A DNA stretch of 64,000 bases, from contig MU130707.1 in NCBI GenBank assembly GCA_015039465.1, positions 155,330 to 219,329 on the forward strand, given 5' to 3'. Both the position numbers and the translations under genes were made by a program. This DNA is from Phlegmacium glaucopus. Lineage: Eukaryota > Basidiomycota > Agaricomycetes > Agaricales > Cortinariaceae. Under the pieces are notes generated by a model. It was not told the DNA's origin. It ran no database searches and saw nothing but the letters and a program-made list of their open reading frames with translations. Positions 1-10,229 of this stretch are shown one piece after another. How positions within the stretch are numbered: the first letter of the stretch is position 1; every line of letters starts with the position of its first letter.

Positions 1-1023
1 AGTCGTTGTATCAAGTGACTGAGTATCACGTTATTATCTAGTGTCTAGGGTATAAGATTTTAACAATAACCGTTCCATTTTATGTCTTTGGTTTATTTCC
101 CAATATATTTCACTTTATAGTTGTGACAACTCAAATAGAATTTCGAAGACTAACTTTGATAGTAGTGCAACTAATACACTTTTCAAACTAAATGTGCAAC
201 CAATGCACCAATGCAAATAACTCCAATAGATTTCAAAGACTGACTTTGAAGGTAGTACAACCAATGTACAATATTAAACAATTCCAAACTTAGATCTGAT
301 GTTCTTTTTATTTTCTTAACTCTCTGATACAAAGTATGAGAGGGGAAGAAAGAAACAATCCGATGATATTCTTACAAGTTTTCGTACGCTACATATACAT
401 ATTTTAAACAATAAAACCGCTAGGTAATTGTATTTTATTTATAGTTTGGCTTTTGGACCTCTTCGCAACGGGTCTAGACCTTTGTTTATTGTGTTTATTG
501 TGTTTATTGTTATCCAGTCACTTATTAGTAACCGCGCCGTAAATATCCGTTCTCGGCCTTTAATTAATGAAGAACCAGGTGTCTGGCTCTCTCTTTGATT
601 ATGTAACCTTGTAACACAACATTTGACGCGCGCTTAGCACATTTGTGACTTCTTGTAACACTCTGTGACAAACTCCCGAGTTTTCGTCCGGATAAAGTCT
701 TTCATGCAATAGATAGCTATCCCTCGTAGTATAGACTTAGTAATTACATAAAATTGCAATATATTCCTTCAGGTTATCATGGATATTTATGGTTTTAACC
801 TGGAAGTTCTGGATGTTGGACAGTATGAAAATTAGGTGAATTTACACCATAATTATCTCCAGCCCTAGGATATGAACATATTCATTGCAAATTCTGTTTA
901 ATCAACTGGCGTAGTCACCACCAATGACCCTCACTGTGCCAGATTACATTCATAGTTTAGTTTTTAAATTAGGGATATTTTGGAAAATTAAGTATATCCA
1001 TGCATATACATAATTACACCGTA
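1..1023. other. AT-rich intergenic DNA
   Basis: I see no credible gene here. An imperfect direct repeat of about 50 bases occurs at roughly 128-180 and 219-269 (period about 91), and a TTTATTGTG microsatellite lies near 484-513. The composition resembles an old LTR or spacer, but no paired LTR or target duplication was found. Confidence 0.5.
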
Positions 1024-1968
1024 TCAACAGTAAGTGAAGAGATGGAAGTTTTGAGGGGGGGCATTGGTTGTGAGGTGATGTCCAAGCGCGGCTTCGGGGT
1101 CTGTGCCCCCATGTTGCCTCAACCACAAGACCTCTTCTCCGAGGATGGGTTCTGCTTTTGTTACAGGGAGGGCAAACACGGTCAAAGTCAAGCTGTTTCT
1201 GTCAGACTCAATTCGGACGCTAGATGGTGTCACATGCTTTCTGGAATGGAAGTCCTTGAGGGTGCTTACTGTGAACTCCCCGACACAGGCTGCTGTGTAA
1301 AAGGTGGTGGTTAGACAGGCAAAAACAGCTGCATGGAGAGGTTGGCTGAGATTGAGGTTGTCCTTGATGCTGAGCATGAAGTCGATGGTGTATGGCTGCC
1401 TCTTCTTTCTCTTAGAAGAGGCCGGGGAGGATTTATCTGCTGACTTTAGCAGGGCTTTGATCTCAGCAAGGTTCATTCTCCAGGGAATGCCATGGAGCAA
1501 ATGCCAAGCCCTAATGCCAAAGACATAGTTGCTGATGGCAGAGCCAGAGTATATGCCGCTTAAGGTAGAAATGAAAGAGGTGATGAGAATGGGGATAGCT
1601 GGAGCCCGTTGCTCTTCGGCGATCATCTTTTTGTTGCAATAGATGTGAAAAATGAGGAGTCCAGAGCTGTACGTTTCCCGCGTTGCATCTGCCCAGGCTC
1701 CTGCAATGGTTTCTTGTATTCTGTCCAGATCAGCTGGACCGAGGTTGGTTGGGTTTCCTTCAAGGTCTAAAGTATTTTGTGGGGCCAACAGGAGCCAGAG
1801 CCTTAAGCAGTCTCTTGCTAGGACATGGGGTCGTCGAGGAGAGGTCAAAGGAGTGAGGGCTTTGGGGTAAGTGGAGGGTCTGATTGTCAGATGAGAGACG
1901 CGCGACGAAGTAGGTTGATGGTGGATCATGAATGGATCAAGGGAAAGTGAGACAGTTGATCTAAGCAA
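1024..1968 (-). pseudogene. Tyrosine recombinase of the DIRS-like element, truncated
   Basis: The 314-residue frame carries the N-terminal SAM-like part (ETYSSGLLIFHIYCNKK, then YVFGIRAWHLLHG) and the start of the catalytic domain (ACLTTTFYTAACVGEFT, about residues 216-232). In this family the last motif normally contains the first catalytic arginine (A-R-V-G-E-F). Here it is Cys 228 (codon 1285-1287), explained by one CpG to TpG change. The frame ends at HLFTYC, and the following DNA (below 1024) shows no HxxR box or catalytic tyrosine, so the C-terminal third is missing. It would have integrated the circular DNA product of the element. Clearly non-functional. Confidence 0.7.
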
Positions 1969-2494
1969 GCTGTCCTTTGTTAGTTGTTACATTCCGTTAT
2001 ACGTTACTCCGGTCCGGCTCCGTCGGAGCTGTTTCCGGTAGTCCGTACTCCATACAGTGCCTTCCCTTATATCCCGAACTACTCTTCCTATGTTCAACTC
2101 CGAGACTTCTCCGTGTCATTCCGGTTCCTCCGTCCATACTCCAAACCCGTTATCACTTCTTCGCCACTACCACTATTCTTTGTCATCATCTTTCCCATCA
2201 TCAGTCAGCACACCAGCCATGGATTATTCACCCAAGAATGCAGGACCTTTTCCGGGAGCAGAACGCAGCACTTATATTTATATTCTATATTTCGGTTGCA
2301 ATTCCTTTTATATTTAAAGTAATCAAACTTGTATGTTTTCCCTTAGTTCGAATATCAACTTTGTTTCCTCCTCTTGTTCGTCCTCTAAAGTCACTGAGGT
2401 CTTCCGTCTTATTACTTCTTCTTCCGTTCCGAAATCAGGACATCTTAGGAGCTGGGCGGCACAGCACACACGCTGAGGCCAATGTCCTTTCCGC
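1969..2494 (-). other. Linker between RNase H and recombinase of the DIRS-like element
   Basis: This stretch has no long open frame on the minus strand and no recognisable domain. It probably belongs to the element as an inter-ORF region or internal repeat. The plus-strand frames here have low-complexity Ser/Phe/Leu composition and look like shadows. Confidence 0.4.
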
Positions 2495-3246
2495 TTACTG
2501 TTCCGGTTCCGTTCTGTCCGTTCCGGAGTAACTCTGACGTGACTTCCTTGTTTTAAACTTAACATTAGTAAAGGAAGGGTCAAGCTTGGGGCGTGGGATG
2601 GGGGCGAGTCCTTGCCGTATAAGGTGGAGCTCAGTAGGGAGGAGAGGTGCCTGGAAGTCAATGACAAAGGTGGAGAGGGAGACGGGTATGTCAATGGGTG
2701 GGAGGAGGAATGAGAAAGAGTTGTACTTTCCTCTGGAGGGCCCATCAGCCGGGTTTTCTTTGCTGGGAACATAGCGAGTGTGAAAGGTAAGGCTACCCTC
2801 TTCTGCGATGTCATGGACGTCCCTAAAGACAAGGTTTGTGAGCCAGTTACGACTGCGGCCAACCCACCAGCCCTCAACAACACCGCGGTTGTCACCATAG
2901 AGTTTGTAATGCGAGCCAGGTTTGGGTTGAGTGTCACAGAGAGTGATGCAGAGGAATAGGAAGCCAACAGCTTCTGCCCATCCGATGTCGCAACCGTTGG
3001 TCTTCCAGCCTGGTAAGAGCCTCCAGGCTCGCCACTTATGCCCGATTGTGATGCCAATACCAACTTCCAAGCTAGCATCTGAATAAGCGAGGAGGTTGAT
3101 GATGGGTCGGAAGAGGTGGGGGTATCCGAGCCTGACTTTCCACCACTGTAAATATTTTCGAGAATGTTTTGGTGGGGTACGTGGCATGAAAGGACTGTGG
3201 TGGAATAAGCCCATGAAGGTCTCGAGGGAGGTGAGGTATGCGCGTC
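2495..3246 (-). pseudogene. RNase H domain of the DIRS-like element
   Basis: The frame contains the RNase H-like motifs LLAYSDASLEVGIG (first catalytic Asp), WAEAVG (Glu), YGDNRGVVEGWW (second Asp) and the closing NPADGPSRG box, in the order expected for the RT/RNase H polyprotein of DIRS-like elements. It lies in a different frame from the upstream RT. The reading changes near 3245, where the RT connection region runs into ETFMGLFHHSPFMPR, implying a small deletion or frameshift. It would have removed RNA from the RNA/DNA hybrid. It is part of a dead element. Confidence 0.7.
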
Positions 3247-4797
3247 GAGTTTTCCGTAGAGTTTTTGCATGTCTTCCAAGTCATGTACGGTCATCTCTTC
3301 CCAAAGAGAGATCGCGTCCAGGTATTTCTGTTTCTTCTGTGATGAAATGGAGACTTCTCAAAGAGGGAGGTTCCAGAGGAAACCAATGAACGGGACTTCA
3401 TCTTGGAATGGGATATCTTTCAAAAGTTCCCAGGGAATGCCAAGTTCGCTAGAGATTGCATCAATGTCTGCGATGTTGTAGGTGAATTGAGCATCTTCGT
3501 CTGACCTGGGTGAATTCTGGGAAAGGTCTTTGAGAGGTTGTGACGCATCCTCATCAAATTCCTCAGATTTACCGTTTGGCATGGTTTCTCCTCTGAACCA
3601 GAGGTGACCTCCATCATGTAGCTCACCTCTATTGTGGCTGATGCTGCGAGCCCAGTCCTTGCAACTTTGATTATAATCAGCAAGGAATTTTTTGAGCATG
3701 CGAACGAAAAAGTGGTCATTGACCCACTTTGAGAGGGGTCCAATTCCAGTTGAACGTATGATTTGAGCTCCAGCGTCACCGATCTGGCCATAACAGCCCG
3801 GACCAGAGGCAAGCCCGAAACAATCTCTGGTGTCGATGCCAAAACTATCTTCACCTTGAAGCTGAACAACAATACCTGGCCATTGAGAAGGCCTGATTGG
3901 AATTGTCCTGTAGGCTTCTTTGACGTCGCATACCACAGCCTGAGAGCCGGGAGGGAGACGAAAGAGTAGCAAGGAGATGACTGCAAACATGCCCCATGTG
4001 CAGGGGTAGAGGTTAGAGTCAATGGCGCTGTTGATGGAGCGTGTGGTTTTGGAGAGATTGTGAGGGAAAGAAAGGTTCTGTATGAGATGAAGCTTTGCGG
4101 GGTTATGTGGCTTTGGAATAAGGTTGAGTGGGGATGTCTGGAAAGGGCCGAGGAGCAACTCGACCTCAGCTCTAGAAGCTGGGCTGATATAATGGTCCTT
4201 ATCAAATTCAATTTGTATGATTTCTTCGAAATGACTGCTGAATTGGGCATTTGCAGGCCGATTGGGTGGAATGAAAGTATTAATAATAGGAGGTATGCCT
4301 GCATCAAAACCAAAATGAATGTCATGTGGTATATTCAGATATTTTGATGCAATCCTGGCTTTTTGTAAGTATTTCGCCCAAGCAACGGGGTTGTAAGGAG
4401 ATCCTGAATTAATGTGTTTGCGATTGAGAGCATCTTTGAGCTCCATGAGTCGTCTTTCCACAACCTGAGCGCTCGTGTTTGGAGTTGTGAGCAGTAGAGG
4501 AACATCTGTTTGGTCTTTGCCAGTCTGAGCAAATGATGGTGCCTGCTGGGTTGACGAGCCTTCCACTGTCGTTTTTTCGGCAGTGGGCAGGGGAACCATC
4601 CCAGAGCTTGTCTGAGTTGCAAGCATAGACATTGTGTGCATGACAACCGAGCAGATGGTGCAGGCTGACAAGGCTGATGTTGAGGCTGCACCCTGCTGAA
4701 AAGACTGGTTGGTGGTGTGTCGTCTCGCAATAGCAGGTGCTGACTGCACTTGAGGAAGTGGTGATTTAGAGCGTTTCTGAGGTCTGCGGTTGGACAA
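3247..4797 (-). pseudogene. Reverse transcriptase of the DIRS-like element
   Basis: A 479-residue frame (4797-3358), continuing in the same frame to about 3247 after one TGA (3358-3360). RT motifs: LNLIPKPHNPAKLHLIQNLS, AVVCDVKEAYRTIPI (first catalytic Asp), CFGLASGPGCYGQIGD, and KWVNDHFF at the place of the catalytic DD box. The last has Asn in place of the first Asp (codon AAT, 3718-3720, preceded by GTC), again a CpG to CpA change. The thumb region (FIGFLWNLPL, stop, EVSIS) shows that the stop replaces an internal residue, most simply Arg CGA. The first 100 residues are Ser/Gln-rich and without a domain. Inactive. Confidence 0.75.
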
Positions 4798-4947
4798 CTG
4801 GCTGGGTAGTGCCAGCTCAGGAGATCTTGAAGGGGATCAACCCCTTTTGGCACCCCTACGAGGCGAGTCTAACGAGGATTTTGCTAAGTGTTCCTCAAGA
4901 CTATAGGTATGAAGGTAGGGTGGGAGCAATAAGATGATGCAATGAAA

Positions 4948-5207
4948 TGTAGAATATGCAGGGTAACCGGAATGTTATACAACTAATGATAATAAACCTC
5001 AGTGATGTTCAAGCACTGAGAGATATATTATAAGATATATACCTAATGATAATAACTAAAAGAAAGTAAGTAATAGTTATGATATAACGAATGAATGACT
5101 TACACCTCAGTGATGTTCAAGCACTGAGGTGTCACATAGACAACAACGGAAAATAAGTAAAGAGTATTACGTAATAATGTGTAAGTAAACAAATAATAAG
5201 TTCAACA
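4948..5207 (-). repeat. Copia 3' LTR (260 bases)
   Basis: It is identical to the 5' LTR except for about 60 extra bases near 4995-5054. The extra piece carries a second copy of a stem-loop (CCTCAGTG, 9-base loop, CACTGAGG, last base lost) and is bounded by the direct repeat TAATGATAATA. The difference must have arisen after insertion, by deletion in the other LTR or duplication here. Confidence 0.9.
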
Positions 5208-5217
5208 CTCCCCCTCG
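5208..5217 (-). promoter_or_regulatory. Copia polypurine tract
   Basis: On the element strand the purine run GAGGGGGAG immediately precedes the 3' LTR start TGTTGAAC, the position of the plus-strand primer. Confidence 0.75.
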
Positions 5218-5231
5218 AGACGGATATGGAG

Positions 5232-5882
5232 TTACTGAAGTCCAAGTAGTTCTCGAAATTTGACGAACTTGTTGTAAGCGAGTGACTTTGTAAATATATC
5301 AGCTATCATATCTGATGTGGGGCAGTATTTGAGTGTGATGTGACTGGAAGAAATAGTTTGTCAAATAAAATGAAAGTGTACGTCGATATGTTTAGTGCAA
5401 CCATGAAAAGTAGAGTCCTTGGATAAACGAATGGCGCCTTGATTGTCGCAAAAGAGCGTAGTGGGTAAACTAAAAGAAAATATATTAGAAAATTCGGAAA
5501 GTAACTTATGTATCCACAAAATATCCTTCGAAGAATGAGTGAGTGCCACGTATTCAGCTTCGGTGCTGGATAACGTGACAATTGGTTGTTTCTTACAACT
5601 CCACAAAACAATTCCATTGCCAATAAAATAGATGAAACCGGAAATCAAATGTCGATGTAGGTGGGAAGCCCAATCGGCGTCGGAATAACCAGATATTAAG
5701 CAGTGAGGACCTCCAAGTACGAGTTGGAGGTGTTTCGTACCAGATAAATACCTAAAAACACGAGTAACAGCCTTTAAATGGGTTGTATGTGGTGTTTCAA
5801 GGTATTGAGACAACATTGATATGGCGAACGTGATATTGGGTTGTGTCATGACTGTTACATACATGAGTGAACTGATCATTTC
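5232..5882 (-). pseudogene. Copia RNase H region
   Basis: Same frame. RNase H motifs are intact: SGYSDADWA (Asp), LSSTEAEYVAL (Glu), CDNQGAI (Asp). A TGA at 5361-5363 stands in DVHFHFI*QTI, where Copia elements carry a highly conserved Arg (H-F-I-R). The frame then continues LKYCPTSDMIADIFTKSL to a genuine TAA at 5232-5234, 25 bases before the 3' LTR. Confidence 0.85.
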
Positions 5883-6959
5883 TCAATACTTGGTTTTCTT
5901 GTAAGGCGTTAATAAAGTCGGCGAAACTGCAGGAGAGTCCGGGGTGAGGTCAATACCAGGTTCTAAGGGTGTGACAGCGGTTCGCAAGTCCTCGAGACCA
6001 AAACGAGTGAGTATCTGTTCAATGTAAGAGAGCTGGGAGAATGAGATGGTGTGGTTTTTTAAATCGCGAGTTATCTTCACTCCTAATAACCAGTTGATTG
6101 GTCCAAGATCCGATAGTTCGAAACGTTCACGTAGTTGTTGTTTGACGAGTTTAATAGACTCATCGGAATCTGCGATGATAGTAAAATTGTCGGTTGCAGC
6201 AGCAACAATGGTGTACTTATTGTTATTATATTTATAAAAGACGGCTTCATCAGCCACAGAGACGGTATAACCAAGACTCGTAAAGGTATTGACAACTTCG
6301 AGATACCAGCTGGGAGCGCCTTGTTTGGTTCCATAGAGTGGTCGACGGAGTTTGCACACTACCTTTTTCGCTTTCTCAAGTTTACGAGGTAATTGGCAAA
6401 AATGGTAGTAAAGAGGGGGTAGTTGCATGTAAATGACTTCGTCGTCCTTTAGGTATGAATTGAGATAAGCATTTTTGACGTCGACTTGATGAATGGAAGT
6501 GCCCTTTTGGGCACCAAAAGACAATAAGATCCTTAAAGTAGCCAGACGGACTGTGGGAGCAAAAGTCTCAGTATAGTCGACTCCAAACTCCTGTTTGTAG
6601 CCCTTAGCGACCAATCTGGCTTTATAACGAGAGATATTCCCATCGGCATCCCGTTTACGGCGGAATACATAACGACTGGGTATCACATTGATACCATGAG
6701 GTGCGTCGATGAGGTCCCAAGTATGTAAGTTTTCGATCTGGGAAAGTTCTGTCTCAATCGCTTCTAACCATTCTTTCTTCTCACTTCCATCCAATGCTGC
6801 TTTTAGGTCTGGCTCGTCTTCACTATTGGCTACCGCAGCGTATAACTCAGTTTTAAACCATTTGTCTTCATTGATATCTATCTCAACTCCCCCTGATTTT
6901 AAAGATCCATCTTCATCAACTACGAATACGCTTTCTCCAACTTGTAAAGTGAGTGCATC
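5883..6959 (-). pseudogene. Copia reverse transcriptase, catalytic residue lost
   Basis: Same frame. The RT begins after a short linker with KKEWLEAIETELSQIENLHTW and continues with the Copia hallmarks RLVAKGYKQEFGVDYTETFAPT, then VDVKNAYLN (first catalytic Asp) and RRPLYGTKQGAPSWY. The DD box reads AATDNFTIIADS: the second Asp of the pair is Asn (codon AAT, 6186-6188, preceded by GAC), explained by CpG to CpA. The segment ends at a TGA (5883-5885) just before the conserved EMISSLMYVTVMTQPNI that links RT to RNase H; Arg is the usual kind of residue there. Confidence 0.85.
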
Positions 6960-7928
6960 TCATTGTGATGTAGCTTTTCGAGTTCGTTTTCCGCGACTGT
7001 ATACATTGGTATCAACCGGTTCGAATCCTCTGAGTGAGTTCTGTCTTATACGTTGGTGCGGAGCTTGTACTGACTCGTTTAATGGTAGATTTGGTGTTTG
7101 GAGGTTGATGTTATCAATATCCGGTTCATTTTCATTTTCAACACTCGAAATTTGAGGTTGAATGTTTCTTTCTGGTATTTCAGGTGGGTCTGTTGCGATT
7201 TCGGAGATTTTAGGGATGTTTAAGGGATTATTAGGGGCTTCAGGAGCGTCTGAATTGAACGATATGTCCCACTCCCCCTCAATTTGAGCTTCGGTAGGTC
7301 GTAAAACTTCTTTGTTGAAATATATGTCCCTTTCAATTGACACTTTCCTCTTTTCAGGCCAATATATTTGATATCCCTTAGATTCATCATCGAAACCGAC
7401 AAAGTTCCCTTTTTTGACTTTAGAGTCGAGTTTGGAAGCATTAAGCTTCTTTACCTAAGCTGTTGTCCCCCATTCATGTAAGTGAGAAAGATCGGGTCTT
7501 TTTCCGGTTCCTTTTTCATAAGGGGTTTTATTGTCATTAATGGATCTTGTAGGTACGCAATTTCGGATCCATACGCTGTGCAATACAGCTTCTGCCCACA
7601 AATTTTTCGGAAGACCAGAAGCGGCTAGCATAGCGAGTGCACATTCGACATGGGTTCAGTTAGCACGTTCAGCCGATCCGTTTGACGATGGAGAGTCATG
7701 AACGGTAAGATGACGTGTTGTTCCTTTGTTTTCGAGGTGTTCATTGAATACTTTGCTAGTGAACTCGCCACCTCGATCAGATCCGAAGATCTTTATAGTT
7801 TTGCCTTGTTGGTTCTTAACCCAAGCTTCGTATTTCTTGTAGTTTTCGAACCCTTCGGATTTGAGTCGACAGAAGTATACTCGTTCTTCATGACTCCAGA
7901 GGTCTTGATACAATTGATAGTATCGATT
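6960..7928 (-). pseudogene. Copia integrase region, broken by three stops
   Basis: Same frame as gag. It contains the integrase core (LYQDLWSHEERVYF; GSDRGGEFTSKVF with catalytic Asp; DSPSSNGSAERAN with catalytic Glu region missing its usual partner in part) and the C-terminal region with NFVGFDDESKGYQI. Stops: TGA 7656-7658 directly after AERAN, where Copia integrases normally have Arg (N-R-T); TAG 7455-7457 in EWGTTA*VKK, where Trp is plausible; and TGA 6960-6962, after a Pro/Glu/Asn-rich linker. Integrase from this copy cannot be made. Confidence 0.8.
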
Positions 7929-9659
7929 TCAGCCAAGCGATTCGGTTGGTGCTGGACCCCAGGTATCAGCTACTACTTTGTCACCGTAGTTCTGATATTT
8001 TGTTTCACTTCTTTTAGGAAATGGTTTCCGGGTTGCTTTCGCCTTTACACAGGGTTCACAAAATTCGGGTTTAGATGTGATATTGAGATTGATTCTGGTA
8101 ACCAGGCTGTCTTTCACCATTTTGCGTAAGTCATCGTGATTTACGTGCCCCATCTTCCTATGTAGTTCACTGATAGACATTGGTTTTAATGTAGCATTGG
8201 CGGTAGGTGATTTAATCGATCTTGGCAGTTGGCTTACGCAGTATAACCCTCGTATAAGTGGAATTTGGGCGATAGCTTTGCCTCTTGGGCTTTGGATTAC
8301 GCATTTACCGGCTTTGATATACAGTGTATAGCCAGCGCGGTCCAGTATCCCAACGGATATAAGTGTAAACGCCAACATCGGTGAGTAATACATGTTCCTG
8401 AGTGTAACTGGGGTAGATTTTTCATCTCCGTTTGGTAGTTCCAACTGGATGTCCCCTTTTCCTAAGGCTTTAAAGATGCATCCATCGGCAGCTTTAACCG
8501 GTTCTGGATTAATTTCCCGATAATTTAGAAATTTTGATTTTTCTGGGGAAAAATGATTACTGGCTCCGGTATCCAGTATCAATCCGTTCGATTGCGATGC
8601 AGCAAGAGCTTCATGTTGGAAATCGGACGTGCAAACAAGAGCAGAGGTGTTGTCAAGGAGACTGTAAGTGAGCATTGCATAGTTATCGGGTTCGTCATCG
8701 ACATCATCCGATTTTTCGTTGACTACGTTTGCAGATTTTCCTTTTTGCAACTTCTTCCTCTTCTCTTTCCACCAGTCTGGAGCCTCATGCTCCTTTCCAC
8801 CTCCTCTTTCCCAACAGTTTTTGTCTGTATGCCCTTTCCTTCCACAGTTTTTATTGGAGCATCGTATATCATCTTTTTGGGATTTTTCTTTCTTTTTCGG
8901 ATTCCAACCTCGAGCTTTAGCAGTAGCGGCTATCATAGCCTCATTGGATTGATTTATGCTTTGTTCGAGGGCTACCGAGTTGGCCTCTTCATTGAGGTGC
9001 CAAATAAGGCTCGTACTCGACAATTTCTTTCCAGATTCGTGTGCAGTTGCGCTTAACGTTGTGATTAGGGACCGGAAACTTGGTACCAAGGATAACGATG
9101 TTCGAATATAGGCTACGAATGATTCATCCGATATCGAACAGTTCATTTCGGCTAGTCTTTCCTTGATTTCGATCCTCGTTAGGTGTTCTCGCATACTGTT
9201 GCCTTCGGCATAGCGACTCGTTTGGAGTTGAGTCAAAAGGTTTGTCTCATACATGGTGCCTTTGTCTGTGTGAATTGATGCAATCTTTTTCCATACAGCC
9301 ACGGCGTCTATTTCATTCTTTACTTGAATGAAGGTGGAGTTATCAATTGTCCTATAGATTATTTCGCGGACTGATGCTTGTTTTTGATCGTATTCATCCT
9401 GCTCGACTTCGTGTTTTTCGAGTTCTTCCTCATTCAGTGGTGCTAACAAGCCTGGAAAGTAATGTTCCCCTACTCGTTCCACTAGTTGTATCGGTTTTCG
9501 CACCGTTCCTGTGACATGTCTCCTCAGGCCTTTCGAGGTAAGATAATTCATTACTCGTTCAGCGTATGTCGTCCAATTTGAGCCATTTGATTGTAGCTTT
9601 GGAATTGTTAGACCTTGGCTGGAGGCCGGGTTCACGTCAGAGGTGTCTTCGGGGCCCAT
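7929..9659 (-). pseudogene. Copia gag, protease and GAG-pre-integrase region
   Basis: This first segment of the polyprotein runs from MGPEDTSD (start in the primer-binding site) to a TGA at 7929-7931. It shows the gag capsid region (ATTTYAERVMNYL-like start, then HLTRIEIKERLAEM), a zinc knuckle (CSNKNCGRKGHTDKNC), the aspartic protease motif LILDTGASNHF and the GAG-pre-integrase box (ELHRKMGHVNHDDLRKM, then CEPCVKAKATRKPFP). A longer frame opens 13 codons upstream (9698), but those codons lie in the LTR. Gag, protease and the pre-integrase box could still be made from this copy. The stop falls just before the integrase core. Confidence 0.85.
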
Positions 9660-9663
9660 AACC
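9651..9663 (-). promoter_or_regulatory. Copia primer-binding site
   Basis: Directly inside the 5' LTR the element strand reads GGTTATGGGCCCC. This is complementary to the anticodon stem-loop of eukaryotic initiator tRNA-Met (GGGCCCAUAACC), the primer type known for Copia elements. The ATG inside it (9659-9657) is also the best start for gag. Confidence 0.8.
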
Positions 9664-9863
9664 TGTAGAATATGCAGGGTAACCGGAATGTTATACAACT
9701 AATGATAATAACTAAAAGAAAGTAAGTAATAGTTATGATATAACGAATGAATGACTTACACCTCAGTGATGTTCAAGCACTGAGGTGTCACATAGACAAC
9801 AACGGAAAATAAGTAAAGAGTATTACGTAATAATGTGTAAGTAAACAAATAATAAGTTCAACA
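9664..9863 (-). repeat. Copia 5' LTR (200 bases)
   Basis: Matches the 3' LTR base for base over its 200 bases. It contains one perfect 8-base-pair stem-loop (CCTCAGTG/CACTGAGG) around 9761-9787. The right flank is TGAAA (9864-9868). Confidence 0.92.
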
Positions 9864-9868
9864 TGAAA

Positions 9869-10229
9869 TTCAAGTAGTAAGTACATAGAGATAGGCAAGA
9901 CGAGCACATGGATATATGAGGTATCGGATATACAAGTGGCAATGCATATGAGGGAGCAGCCGATGACAGAGGCGTAAGGTAACAGCGTACAGAATACACA
10001 TATATGTACATGTTAGGTGTGATGAATATGATGCGTGATGCAATGGATGCAAAGAATGAAGCAGGAAGATGCAAGGAAGCAAATGGTGATGCAGGGGAAG
10101 CAAGTCCCAAATGTGTGAGGAAGATGCATCATTGAAGTGATGTCAGTATGAGGGAAGCAATCATATTGGAAAAAAGAGAATCAGTAACAAGTGGAGAAGA
10201 TAAAAGGGGAAAGACGAGTCTACGCACCG
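9869..10229. other. DIRS-like element, non-coding part beside the Copia insertion
   Basis: No open frame or motif is visible. Together with 4798-4942 this is the DNA between gag and RT of the DIRS-like element that the Copia insertion split. Confidence 0.4.

Larger units (their letters stand above)
4948..9863 (-). mobile_element. Copia-type LTR retrotransposon, full length, coding-defective
   Basis: Complete element on the minus strand, 4916 bases, with LTRs at 9664-9863 (5') and 4948-5207 (3'). Both begin TGTTGAAC and end CTACA in element orientation. It is flanked by identical 5-base target duplications TGAAA (4943-4947 and 9864-9868), so it is one clean insertion, here into a DIRS-like element. 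Internal order is gag, protease, integrase, RT, RNase H, which is the Copia order. Gag to RNase H is one continuous frame (9659-5232, 1475 codons plus stop) without any frameshift, but with six stops: TGA at 7929, 7656, 6960, 5883 and 5361, and TAG at 7455. Confidence 0.93.

Noticed and set aside
1977..2531. Plus-strand frame of 184 codons opposite the DIRS-like linker.
   Set aside because: Low-complexity Ser/Leu/Phe composition, no domain, lies inside a minus-strand element.
8553..9056. Plus-strand frame of 167 codons opposite Copia gag.
   Set aside because: A shadow of the gag/protease frame on the other strand, with hydrophobic random-like composition.
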